A stretch of DNA of 64,000 bases from Gamsiella multidivaricata (taxonomy: Eukaryota; Mortierellomycota; Mortierellomycetes; Mortierellales; Mortierellaceae), in contig NW_026251745.1 in NCBI RefSeq assembly GCF_025024155.1, forward strand, positions 186,001 to 250,000. Reading direction: 5' to 3'. Of the stretch, positions 11,596 through 21,780 are shown one piece after another (within the stretch, counting starts at the first letter, position 1; each line of letters starts with the position of its first letter). The translations under genes were made by a program, and so were the position numbers. Under the pieces are notes generated by a model that did not search any database, was not told the DNA's origin, and saw nothing but the letters and a program-made list of their open reading frames with translations.

Positions 11596-12972
11596 CTACC
11601 CGACTCCCATCCTTCTCGCGCCTGGCAAGATAGTCAGTTCTCTCCTTTGTGAATGCCGCCACCTCCGCTTGAATTCTGCCACCTCCTGTTTGAATTCCTC
11701 TCTTAATCGTTTTAGTTCGTTCCTCTCTGTCTCCTTCTCCATTTTGATGCTTCTCTTTTCCTCTTCGAGGTCTTCTCGGCTCTTTGCCAACATCTCCTCC
11801 TGCTTGCGTATCAACTCTGCCCAGCCTAGAGTGACATTACTTGCATTGTCGCCCGCGTTTGTGTTGGTATTTCCAGCGTTGATGAACGCTCCTCTTATCG
11901 CATCAAGGGTCGCCTGGAAGGAGTCTGGTAGGCCGTCGTCACCCTTTCGACGCTTTCCTGCTGTCCTGGCGTGCGCTGCACCTCTCTTCGCTGGCGTGGC
12001 CCTCACATCGCTATCATCCTGGACAGCAGTAGTTTGATTATCTTCATCCTCATCCATTTCTATTACTTCTGGAGAAGACTCTCTGTTGTAGTATTCCTCA
12101 TCTCTACGGTTGCATGTCTCTCTTGGAGGAGGAGGATCCCTTGCCAACGTACCTCCCCATACTGCATCAAGTCGATCAAAGGGAGGGCATAAGACGAGCA
12201 TTTCCTTGCGAAGCGCATCAACGTCTCCCGTCTCTCCTCCAGTGATCTCCGATAGTGCTTTGGCAGCGTCGTACTTCTTCCTTGCATTGATGATCCTGTA
12301 CTTCACATGGTTGTTATCCCAAGTCACCCTGTGTTTATCGTAAACAGCCTTGCTGATCTCGCCATATAGGTCGATTGCTCTCTGACTAGCCACTGGATGT
12401 TTCTTGTTGAGTCTCTCGTGATTGTAAGGATCGGTTATCCAGTCCAAGAATGTCTCCATGCCCAATGTGTTCCAAAAGGTCTTGGCGCGCTTGGCTTTGA
12501 TAGACGTATCAGCTTCAATTCGAGGATCTGGCGTGGGCGAAAGGCGAGCAGGTTGCGAGGCGGATGTTGTGGGGCGTGCAGCTTGTGCGGACGGCGTAGG
12601 AAGTAGAAGGGGCAGGGATAACTGCTGCATGGTGTTTGGCATGATTGACTGAGAACGAGTGAAAGGTGGCTGGTTGGCTCGCAAACTATTCATGTCGTGC
12701 ACCTTAGACGACTGTCCGATGGAGTGAATGAAGCGGCAAGATTCCGAAGAATGTGCGTACCGATGAGGCTGGACAAAGTGGGACGAGCTGTAAAGAGTCT
12801 GCTGCCCGTTCGAAAAGGAGAACTGATGATGAGCAGACAGAAGTGGTTCGGCGGGCGCTGAGTAGTAGGGAAACGGATCATTGGTGCTGTGATTGTTGTT
12901 TGGAAAACATGCGGGTGAGGTAAGAGGCAGGGGAGAAGTGGAAGAAAGGAGAGATTCACTTTCGTTTTTCAC
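11596..12972 (-). CDS. Myb/MADF-like protein of Harbinger element
   Basis: Intact 458-residue ORF, convergent with the transposase and ending 46 bp from it. The N-terminal ~150 residues are Ser/Pro/Gln-rich. A conserved block follows (FWNTLGMETFLDWITDPYNH, then RVTWDNNHVKYRIINARKKY), a tri-helical Myb/SANT- or MADF-type arrangement with regularly spaced Trp. Next come PPFDRLDAVWGGTLARDPPPP, an acidic stretch, a basic KRGAAHARTAGKRRK patch, and a C-terminal coiled coil rich in Glu/Lys/Arg. In Harbinger elements the second protein binds the ends and brings in the transposase; that role is taken from the family. The same gene, broken, lies in the second copy. A library check might show relatives elsewhere that supply an active transposase. 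Confidence 0.8.
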   Translation of the reverse strand: MKNESESLLSSTSPLPLTSPACFPNNNHSTNDPFPYYSAPAEPLLSAHHQFSFSNGQQTLYSSSHFVQPHRYAHSSESCRFIHSIGQSSKVHDMNSLRANQPPFTRSQSIMPNTMQQLSLPLLLPTPSAQAARPTTSASQPARLSPTPDPRIEADTSIKAKRAKTFWNTLGMETFLDWITDPYNHERLNKKHPVASQRAIDLYGEISKAVYDKHRVTWDNNHVKYRIINARKKYDAAKALSEITGGETGDVDALRKEMLVLCPPFDRLDAVWGGTLARDPPPPRETCNRRDEEYYNRESSPEVIEMDEDEDNQTTAVQDDSDVRATPAKRGAAHARTAGKRRKGDDGLPDSFQATLDAIRGAFINAGNTNTNAGDNASNVTLGWAELIRKQEEMLAKSREDLEEEKRSIKMEKETERNELKRLREEFKQEVAEFKRRWRHSQRRELTILPGARRMGVG

Positions 12973-13230
12973 TTTGATTTGGAGAAAACATCAAAAAGAT
13001 AATATCGTCAACGATTGGATAACTTTTGCCGAAGGTGAATTTACTTGTGGCCTGAATACGTGTAAGCGACAAGTTTACTTTTTACTTTTCACTTTTCAGT
13101 CGTACAAGTTTACATAGGCAATTGCCCCGATGTACGAAGCGGTCACGTCTTCTTCGAATCGGGCGTTATGATTAAACAGTTCGGCGGTGTAACGGTGCTT
13201 GCTTCCTCGACATCCTACATTGCATCCACC

Positions 13231-14136
13231 ATGAGCTATACACCACCCGCAGTATCCTCCTCCCACCCTTCACAACAACACCCGCTGCTTCCACATCAAC
13301 CGAACTCTACCTCGAACCTTCCCCAGACCCCATACCCACAGCAGAATGTATCCCAGCCAAGCTCACTTCAACACCCTTCAGCTCGCCACTTTCTGCCTCA
13401 ACAGCCGACGCTTCCTCAACCACCAACGCCTCCTTCGCAGTCGACGCCCCCTCCGCAGACAGCAATGGCGGCCTTGGAGCAAGCTGATTACGGCGAACCA
13501 ACCCCCAAGCGAACTATTCGTTTTGGTCTCGTTTCACGAAGCAGCGATTTCGAGCACAACACAGTTCTGCTACTGCAAGCGATGCTCAAGTTCCCACCGT
13601 TTGTCAAGTTTGACAGCAGGGCTGAGGCATGGGCAATTGTTGCGGCGGAGCTGAGGCACACTGGAGGTCAAGATTTGAAGTATGCAACCAATCACGTCTG
13701 CGAGAAGAGATATAGAGAGGTCAAAGGCGAGTTTCAAAAGAAGGAGGCAGAGAGTCAAATCGATACTCTGGTTAAAGAACTTGTTGCGTTGGAGACGGCA
13801 TTTGAGGAGAGACAAAGGGAACAGAATCAGACTGGGGTGGACGATCTTCTTTCGTCCAGCTTTGATCAGTTCGAAGGATACTTATCAAGAGAGGAGACCA
13901 TGAATAACATGAGGACGGCATCTACCGCTTCCAGCTCCAGCCTGTCTTCATCCTCTATTATGGCTCGCAGTCCACAGAGAGTTACAGCACAATCTGTCCG
14001 ACACAACTCACTTCCTTCTCACCGGCGACGAAGCCAACCACTCAATGATGAAGACGACAAGCTGAAGGAGGAGATGTTCAAGACGTTAAAGAATTTGAAT
14101 GAACTTATTGACCTTGCAAAGAGTTCTTATGGATAA
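13231..14136 (+). CDS. Myb/SANT-like coiled-coil protein, unknown role
   Basis: 301 residues from the ATG at 13231 (MSYTPPAVSSS). An in-frame ATG at 13168 would add 21 residues that look non-coding. A Pro/Gln/Ser-rich N terminus precedes a conserved-looking central block (LLLQAMLKFPPFVKFDSRAE followed by AWAIVAAELR and CEKRYREVK), similar in layout to Myb/SANT-like DNA-binding domains. It ends in a Glu/Lys-rich helix and a Ser-rich C terminus. It starts 260 bp beyond the Harbinger partner gene, so it may belong to that element or be a host gene. I cannot decide without the element termini. Confidence 0.6.
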   Translation: MSYTPPAVSSSHPSQQHPLLPHQPNSTSNLPQTPYPQQNVSQPSSLQHPSARHFLPQQPTLPQPPTPPSQSTPPPQTAMAALEQADYGEPTPKRTIRFGLVSRSSDFEHNTVLLLQAMLKFPPFVKFDSRAEAWAIVAAELRHTGGQDLKYATNHVCEKRYREVKGEFQKKEAESQIDTLVKELVALETAFEERQREQNQTGVDDLLSSSFDQFEGYLSREETMNNMRTASTASSSSLSSSSIMARSPQRVTAQSVRHNSLPSHRRRSQPLNDEDDKLKEEMFKTLKNLNELIDLAKSSYG

Positions 14137-14748
14137 TAGGTGTCTTTGATTTTGTATTGATTAATGAAGATATTCTTCAAGTGTGGGCGGAGCTATTTGA
14201 AATTTGCCAGTGGAAGAATTATGCTGAGAAATGCAGGACATGGTGTTTGAAAAAAGGGTTGAGCAGATGAACTTCTGCAAGAAGAGTTTTTTTTTTTTGA
14301 AATCACTGAAAGGGAAGAATTGAAGCACTTGCCCAAAGCTCCACTCCACAGCTATTCTCACTAATGATATTCGTTCGTTGTATCGTTCCTGATCGCGTGT
14401 AATGTTTCTTGTTTGCGAAAAGGTTGAGTGGACAAACAGTGCTCACAGTGTACGTTACGCTGGATCCCCCATAGACACCTCATTTGGTGACCATCAGCTC
14501 CTTTGGTATGAGTCCGGAGGTGGCGATCAAGACCAGACACAAGTGAGCAGGGTTGAATCATGGGCGGCTTTCCCTGTGAAGGGTCCTGCTAAAATGAACC
14601 ACAATCCCATCATCGGGGTTGTTGTTGTTACTGCCTGATGCTTCATAGTACAAAATGTTTGTGCTACATGTCTTTATAGTCAAGCTTGCAGATTCCTCCT
14701 GACACTAGCCCTGATAGTGATCGTAATCAAACGCCCACACATGGATAT

Positions 14749-14812
14749 GAACAAGAACAAGAACAAGAACAAGAACAAGAACAAGAGCAAGAACAAGAAC
14801 ACGAGCAAGAAC
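14749..14812 (+). repeat. GAACAA tandem repeat
   Basis: About ten units of GAACAA with a few substitutions (GAGCAA, GAACAC). Confidence 0.9.
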
Positions 14813-14847
14813 CACAAATCAATCTACGCTCTTGCAAGAGGGGGGCA

Positions 14848-14874
14848 CCCCCCCCCCCCCCCCCCCCCCCCCCC
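14848..14874 (+). repeat. poly-C tract (27 C)
   Basis: Uninterrupted run of 27 C on the plus strand, preceded after CA by a G6 run. It is the only long G/C homopolymer in the window; the others are A/T. Confidence 0.9.
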
Positions 14875-15000
14875 GAGAAAGCCGTGCAGTAACCCTAGCC
14901 GATTTCTTTTTTTCGTTCCAATTATTCATACTTTTGTTTATTTCGCGAGAGGACACTTCAGGACATAAAATTCGCGTTAGGGGAGGGAGGGAGGGAGGAT

Positions 15001-16137
15001 TTAGTCTTCGCGAGGCTCGTCACCGGGCACGACCCTGTCGGCGTACCATTTGACAGAGTTTCTCTCGTAGGTCCTGTACTGCTCTGTCTGCCTCCAAGCA
15101 GCCAACGAGGGCTCCTTGTCGACGGTCTCCTTGACCTTCCAGACGGGTTCATACTTCTTGAAGTGATCTTCGATCACCAGCTTGGCCCAGGGCAAGGTCC
15201 CGAAGTAATGGATGATATTCGCCAGATGGATATCGGCGAGCGTGAGCTAGAGACGGCAATAAAAAGGAGTCATATTAGGCAAATGTGTGAGGAGAAGGAG
15301 GAGAGGAGGAGGAGTATTTCAAAAAGGTCATAATACGATGTGACAAAAAGATAAGCAAGGGTCATGAGAAAAAAGACGCGTATGTTTTTTTTTTTTTTTG
15401 TAGTTGTTGCTAACAAGATCCATTACCTTGTTACCGATGTAATGCCCGTTGTTTCCATTCTCCCTCAGGTGGAAGGCATGGTCTTCCAGGAACTTTCTCA
15501 AGGTAATCGTGAGGAATAAGTCCCTAGTCTTTCGGAGTTTATCTTGGGGCACGTATGCCAGTTCCGAGAAGCAGCGCTCGCGAAGGTATTGGATGTTGGA
15601 GTAAAAAGATTGGATCGTGAGGTGCTCCCATTTGTTGTCACCCATTAGTCCGAATCGCTCGGCTAGATACATGTCGATGACCATGTTCTCGGAGATGTCG
15701 ACCTCCTGTGTAATAAAAAAAAAAAAAAGGTATATTTCAATTTAAAACGAAGTTACCGAGGATAACTCCCCCTCCCACAATGAAGTCAAATTCTTCGCGT
15801 GCTCGAAATGCTCGTGTTGCTATTACGTTCATACCTGCTGTTGAGGTCCGACGATCTTCAACATGGGCAAGTACGAGAAAGATGTGGGGACCTTGCCCGC
15901 GTCCCAATCCTCAGATGTAGGCGACTCGAGATCATACTTGATCTGATGATGCGCCTTAGCATAGGCCAGGAGGTCGCGGCTGGTGGACCCACAGGACGCA
16001 ATGTCCCAGTACTGGAACTTGAAGGTCAGGTCTTTATTATCGGTCTCTTCCAAGAAGCGGGACCTCTCAACGGAGTTGGCAAGATTCTTGGTGGACTGGT
16101 AGGAGACCTTGATGCGACTCTGGGATTCTGCGGTCAT
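15001..16137 (-). CDS. glutathione S-transferase-like protein
   Basis: Cytosolic GST fold, about 275 residues. Exons 16137-15835, 15705-15427 and 15246-15001, all joined in phase 0. The N-terminal domain has the thioredoxin-like pattern with the cis-Pro region seen as VPTSFSYLPMLKIV. The helical C-terminal domain includes VDISENMVIDMYLAERFGL (substrate-selecting helix 4 region) and the GST-motif-II-like LTLADIHLANIIHYFG with its Asp. That last stretch is the clearest family marker. Glutathione conjugation is inferred from the fold. The N-terminal catalytic Tyr/Ser/Cys is not obvious and the first 60 residues are divergent, so a non-catalytic role is possible. The promoter side carries a GA repeat at about 16178-16209. 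Confidence 0.85.
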
Positions 16138-16174
16138 GGTTGGTTATTCTTTTGATCGGTGGTTTTTGGGGGAG

Positions 16175-16210
<36 letters not shown>

Positions 16211-17563
16211 GATTGGGGGAGAGAGGATTGGTAAGGATGGCGGTTGCTTTTATAGCTTGAAGAGGTTTAGTGAACAAACAGCGAACAGAACAGAATGAAT
16301 TGTCTTTTTTTGGTGGCGCGTCTTGTCAAAAAAAAAAACTCAATTGGTGTTCCACTAAAACAGAAACGATTAGCTTCTTCTGCTAAGAAGAAAAGACTGA
16401 GGTCATTAGATGTCAGTACCGTTCCCGCTAAGCGATCAACGCGCCGCTCGCTTTTTTTTTTTTTGTCACGCCTTCGAGATTTGGGCGTATTTGTTTGTGT
16501 TATATCCCAGTCTAACTTGGCGCCGTTTGTTCCTATGCATGTATGCATTTGTCAATTGACGTATGTCCTTTCATTTGGCGCATGGCACTTACTTCCTCTT
16601 ATGTCATTGGTTAGTGATGAAGGAGCCAAGGATTCGTTTTGCATAAAGACGTGTCAAGGAACGTACATGAAAAAAACGCGTCCAAGAACGTTTATTGAAA
16701 CGTGTACTTGTAGCAAAACTAGACTCAAATGAACGCGTTGTGTTGGTAACAGCGGATAAGGAGCAAGGTGATGAGATTGGTCGTGTTTGTAGCGCGAGGT
16801 CGAAGCGCACTTTTTATTTCGCATTAGATAAATTGGATAATGGGATGTGTGCTGCACAGTGGATGCGTATTTTTTTGATTGAAAGAGAGGAACAAGGTGC
16901 CTGTACCCCCCAGTCCCTGCCCAGTCAAATTATGGCTACCGTGCGACGTTTCTTTTCTGCATGAGGTTTGACCATGTTCTCTTCCCGGGAGAGCATTATT
17001 TCTGAAAATCGGCTCTGTCTCAGTGTGTGTGTGTGTGTGGGGTCTGACGCATGCTCTGGAAGGAGACCAGATGAGGTAACATGTGAGCGGTAGTGGCGGC
17101 AGCATTGGAGGGGGGGGGTATGGATGACTCTTCGGATATGCCAAATGTCGTCGGGCAAAAAGAGTGCTGTTTCCTAGTAAAAGGTGGACATGGTCGTGTG
17201 AGGAGGACACGCCTTTGCCCCCTCAAAGGATGGTTGGGAAGGAGCGTTGAAAACAGAAAAAGAACAGCTGAGGGAGGGAGAGCACATCCAGGTCAGGGAC
17301 AGGAACAGGAACCTTACCGGAACAGGAACACCACAGGGACAGGGCAGTGGAGTGGGCTGCTTTCCCTAGGATGCATTAGACACATCGCGTTTTTTTTTTT
17401 CTTTTTCTTTTCTCGCCTACCTGACTTCTGCTGCATCACCTTCAGATTCGTATTTGCACACACACACACACCGCCTTTTCTTTCCTCCCCTTTCTGAATC
17501 ATCCGCATCCTCCCTCTTGTTTCGTTGATCATTCCCTCTTCCCAGCTACTCTGCACTTCTCTC
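16138..17563. other. intergenic, divergent promoters
   Basis: Lies between GST (-) and the C9orf72-like gene (+), so both promoters are here. It holds a (GA)n run at 16178-16209, a (GT)n run near 17025-17040, a G9 run near 17110 and an (AC)n run near 17458-17470. Nothing coding is supported. Confidence 0.5.
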
Positions 17564-17605
17564 ATGAATGTCAGGCCATGGAGAAGACCCCCCAGGGCAA
17601 GATAG
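17564..17605 (+). promoter_or_regulatory. upstream ORF overlapping the C9orf72-like start
   Basis: An ATG at 17564 opens 13 codons ending at TAG (17603-17605) in a different frame. It begins 4 bases before the proposed main ATG at 17568. Leaky scanning or reinitiation would be needed to reach the main start. Confidence 0.35.
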
Positions 17606-20600
17606 TCCGACAGAGACAGCGACATCAACAGCAATCTCCAGTAACATGAACTCGACCATCACAACCACCCCAACCACCAGTACGAAGACTCGCAGCCTTC
17701 CACCTCAGAGTCTTCCTCCTGGCGCCATTGCATCTGCACAGGCCCAGTTCCCTGCCTTGATGGCGACTCAGCTTCAGCTCCAAGTAAACACAAAGGCCTG
17801 CCCAACTTCCTCGCCCCCAATGCTCAACCTCGTCCCTGCAACGCCTGGCCCGCCTGCTTCTGGGACCTCGAAGCCATCAGTATCAGATCCTGTGTCGTCC
17901 AATCCTTCCACACTCTCAAAACACAAGGGTCTGCCCGTGCTCCCGTACCTTGTCACGCCCAAGGAGGAGAAGAGTCATGGGACCATCCTGGGCTTATGGG
18001 AATACGATGATGGTCATCCTTCAGGGAAACCTTCCAGCAAGGTTACAAAGTCCAGCAAAGGACCACCCAGTACCTCAGGATCATCCAAGGTTGCCACATC
18101 TATGGGTGCTGAGGCTGGCCGTAGGGCTCTCCTGGCCCTGCAAAGCGTGGCTGCCGAAGAGGGCGCACCAATCTCGAGTGGAGGTAAGGAGGATCGTGGA
18201 CCATCGTCTTTTTTTTTTGCACTTTACTATGAAAGAACCATTCCTGACGCGATCTTTGTTTATGTGTCGGTTCGTTCTTTCCTATGAATGCCTAGGTCCT
18301 AGAAAGAAGGCCTCGACCCAACAACTGGCGTCCAAATTCACTATCCTTGCTCCACCATTGTCGTCGACGCTCTCTATCGCCTCAGCACCTGTTTCCGCAC
18401 ATAAGGATCGCGACGTCGAATCAATAGGATCTGGGATGTCACAGACCACACCCTTTGAATCAATATCGTTGCCAGCGACACCCACAGCGATGGAAAACCG
18501 ATCTCACTGTCTCCCTGACAATGGCTTCTTCCTAGCAGTCATGTCTATCTATTGGTCTAACCTCGTTGGACCCCGGATAGAGCAGGTACATGCATCGCTC
18601 CTTAATGCTGGTCCCTGATGTAATCTGATTATCATTACTTACCCTTCTCTCTTTATATATTTTGGCCTGCTCCCCCTCCCCTTGAACCCTCACCCCCATC
18701 CAACTCTATTATCACTGTTGTGTTTATATGAACATCGTAACGTCGCACAAACATAGACGTGGACCCCGCGGGTGGGCTGTCCCGACGAGTCAACACTGAA
18801 CCTCTTGGCTAAGCAAATCTTGAACGGAGAGGTAATGCGCACCACTGATGCAATTGAGCCCAAGATGGTGGTCCTACAGGAAGAAGGTACACTTTGCCTG
18901 GTACCTAGATACCCGACTCGTCTGTTCATGCCACCTGGATGCAGAGTACTTACGCCCATTCCACACGACTTCCCCACTGTGTGGTTATTTTTTTTATTCA
19001 TAGGCCTTATTGCCATGTCGTATCTATATTGCGCCAACCCTTCCATGGCGGACAGTTGCTCCTATGGCAGCACAACTTTAGGAACCACGACTGGGACCCT
19101 TGCCATGTCTACTAAGTTTGTTCTGAGCTTTGTCGTACCCCTGGTTTACCTGCAAAACTTCTCAAGCTTTATTGGGATCATGTCAGATCACGCGCCCGCG
19201 CTTATCGAGGTTCTCCGCGGCATGCGGTCAGGACTTGTAAGAGTTTTCGAATGTTCGCGTGGAATTTGTTAATTCGGGTATTTTTAAAATGACTGCGTCT
19301 GACAAGAATTTCATTGGTTCGTCTTTCATAGCGTCTGAACGTTGCTCTGGACATGTTTGCAGAGGAACATTTGGTACCCTTTGTGGAAGATATTATGACA
19401 ATGGAGGCAGTAGCGATGGCTATCGAAGGCGCCAAGGTACAGCACCGGTGCCATGCTATTACACTAAATTTCCTTCTACCGCTCGACGGCAATCAGGTCC
19501 TAACCCACGCACTTCCCCGCCAATTCATTTAGGCCAGTCATATAGCTCTAGGAAGGGAAGGTGATCAGGTCTTTGGACGTGAATTTATCAATCGGGCCAT
19601 CACTTCGCACCTGCAAACAAACTCGTCCACGGTGGTCGTCGGCAACAACATTACTATCATGAACATGGTACGCGCGGTTAATGAAATTCACATTTCTTCC
19701 CAAACTTCCTGCGCTGGTACGTGAAAAGTCTGTCCATGACTAATGCGAGCCCTTTGTGCTACATCGATTTAGATGATCAATACGCTGGCATTGTTCCTAT
19801 CAGCAGAAGACAGAGCCAAATCATGCCATGCACGGAAGCAGCACCGCTACCTTCCAGATTTGTTTCTACAGGGGATCTACACCCCGAGCATAGGAAAGCA
19901 GTCGCATACAGGAACGGGTGTTGATGGAGAGAATGGACAATCGTCTCGGAAATCAGACAAGAACAACCGCCTATATCATATTCTCACGTCGCCTTTTCCA
20001 ACGACGATTGTCGATACTGTGCGGTGCAAAGTGGAGCAGACAGAGAGGCTCCCAAAGTACTCGATCCTGAGGTCCGACTACCGGAAAGAACAAGTGAGAT
20101 GTGTGGTTGATGGGACAATCAGCAGAGTGACAGCCTGGAACGCGTCAAACCAGGCAGGATACCTATACCAGGGGTCAATACCCCCACAAAGCTTTCAAAA
20201 AAATCCTGGGTCGGACGCAGGCGGATTCTGGGGCGCAAAGCGAGAAAACAGCTGGACAAGTGTGGAATGGAAGGGCCAGAAAGTTGTTCGGCCAGTCCAA
20301 ATCGCTGCCCCAATGATTGAAAATCTTGTACGGTGCGTCGTAGCGCTGCCTATCGAGATGCGGGAGGGCTATGTCCGTCAATGGAGACGAGGTCTAGTCA
20401 AACGGGCCTTGATGCTAGTCAAGTTTGTCAAGAATGAAGGGTAAGGTTGCCTGTGCCTTGCCGACTGATCAAAATCACTCGTAAATAGCCCAATATTTGG
20501 ATGTTGACCATAAGCTATTTTCTCCAAATTATAGTGTCGACCTCATGGAACAGTCTGAGCAGCAGAAGAAATTAAGAAACAGATTGACAGACCAGGATTC

Positions 20601-20763
20601 ACCCAGAGGCGAGGATGGATCGAGACCGACACCCCAATCAGCGCAGGCAATCTTTCAGCAACTGGGAATAGATCCAAATGATCTGAGCATTGTTCTCGGC
20701 ATTGCAGAACGGATACTCCCGTCCATCACGGAATTTATCAGGGTCCATCTCGGCATCGAGTGA
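17568..20763 (+). CDS. C9orf72-like DENN-family protein
   Basis: About 801 residues in eight exons: 17568-18183, 18296-18585, 18757-18886, 19004-19236, 19332-19436, 19533-19667, 19773-20440 and 20535-20763. All phases fit. The first ~280 residues are Ser/Thr/Pro-rich and probably disordered. From about 283 the order matches animal C9orf72: YWSNLVGPRIEQTWTPR, then NLLAKQILNGEVMR, KMVVLQEEGLIAMSYLY, TSHLQTNSSTVVVGN, INTLALFLSAEDRAK, the PDLFLQGIY segment, and a C-terminal LVKRALMLVKFV and SIVLGIAERILPSI. Animal C9orf72 works with SMCR8 and WDR41 in autophagy, lysosome and small-GTPase control; by family it would act at endolysosomal membranes. The assignment is by eye from multiple ordered motifs. 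The gene is absent from budding and fission yeast, as far as I know. Confidence 0.85.
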
Positions 20764-21780
20764 GCTATGACAATCCACATCATTCAACCTTCGTTTCGAT
20801 ACATATAATCTACCTTAATAATCGGCACCAATCTCATTAATTCAGGCGTACCTGATGCGCTCCACTCGCATTTGCTGTAATAGACACTTATCCATCATAG
20901 ACCTGCATTTGAGTCATGTATGCAGGGTCATCCTCCTAAATCAGATGAGCAGCTCAGCGTGGTTATTCGTGTTCTTTTTCCTTTTTTTCTTTCTTTCTTT
21001 TTTTTTATTTTTTTATTTTTTACCTGGATGTTAAACGAGCTTGGCTTGAAATGTCCAATGATGATTCAAACAATTACTCCGCAATGGTCCTCACGCTCGA
21101 ACACATTTGACTATGCCTTGAGGCCTTGTATGAATGTTATTTCTGAACGTGTTTTGTCTCGAGAAATAGTCAGTTCTGCGCGTGTCCTTTCGCATTTGAT
21201 GCCAAAAATCCGACCTTTTACAAAGTCGCACACTGGCCTTCAACCGCAATAGCTTAATGGTTTCACTTTTATTTGAATGCCTTTATTCCACGTGGGCTGA
21301 GGATTCAGGGCGCTCATTCGCTGGTCCAGGGCTTCGCCCAGATACAGATCCTCACCCGCTAAAAGTCAGCTCAATCCAAATGCTTGGGGTATACTTGTAC
21401 ATGTGTGCACTTGAGGGGAGGGAGAGGAGGAGGAGGGATCGCGCAGCGATGTAGCCATGCAACTTGACTGATAGATGCTAGCAGCAGCGGAAGCAGCAAC
21501 AGGATTCATGGAAAGAGTGCATCCTTGTGAACCATTATTCATTTTGAGGAAAGACAGACTGCGCGCCGCATTTGCATAGCCCAGTTTGCCCACGCTTCAC
21601 AAAAAAACAGGGGAGCCCATACAACATAAGCGGACTTCCTCTTTTTTTTATCTCTTCGTCCCCTGCCTGCTCTGCCTCCTCTCCTCTCGACTCCTCTCCA
21701 TCTCTTCATTCCTCATTCGATCCCTACTTCTTTTTTTTTTTTTTTTTTTTTTTTTTTTGGCGTCGTGGGGCTGAAAAGCG
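20764..21780. other. intergenic
   Basis: Contains T-rich tracts (20975-21020) and a poly-T run of about 28 bases at 21731-21758, just before the next gene. A signal-peptide exon for that gene might lie here but I could not identify one. No other gene is supported. Confidence 0.5.

Larger units (their letters stand above)
10312..12972. mobile_element. PIF/Harbinger-type DNA transposon, copy 1 (core)
   Basis: Two convergent genes typical of this superfamily: a DDE_4-type transposase (+, broken) and a Myb/MADF-like DNA-binding partner (-, intact). The same pair in the same tail-to-tail order occurs at 56.6-59.6 kb, so this is a repeated unit. Coordinates cover the genes only. Terminal repeats and the expected 3-bp target duplication were not resolved. 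Confidence 0.85.
14137..15000. other. intergenic stretch with hexamer repeat and poly-C
   Basis: No gene is supported. It contains a GAACAA hexanucleotide array at 14749-14812 and a 27-base C run at 14848-14874 preceded by G6. A 68-codon ORF crossing these (Glu-Gln and Pro repeats) follows from the repeats alone. Confidence 0.6.

Noticed and set aside
14686..14892. 68-codon ORF with Glu-Gln and Pro repeats
   Set aside because: Follows directly from the GAACAA array and the poly-C run; no flanking coding signal.
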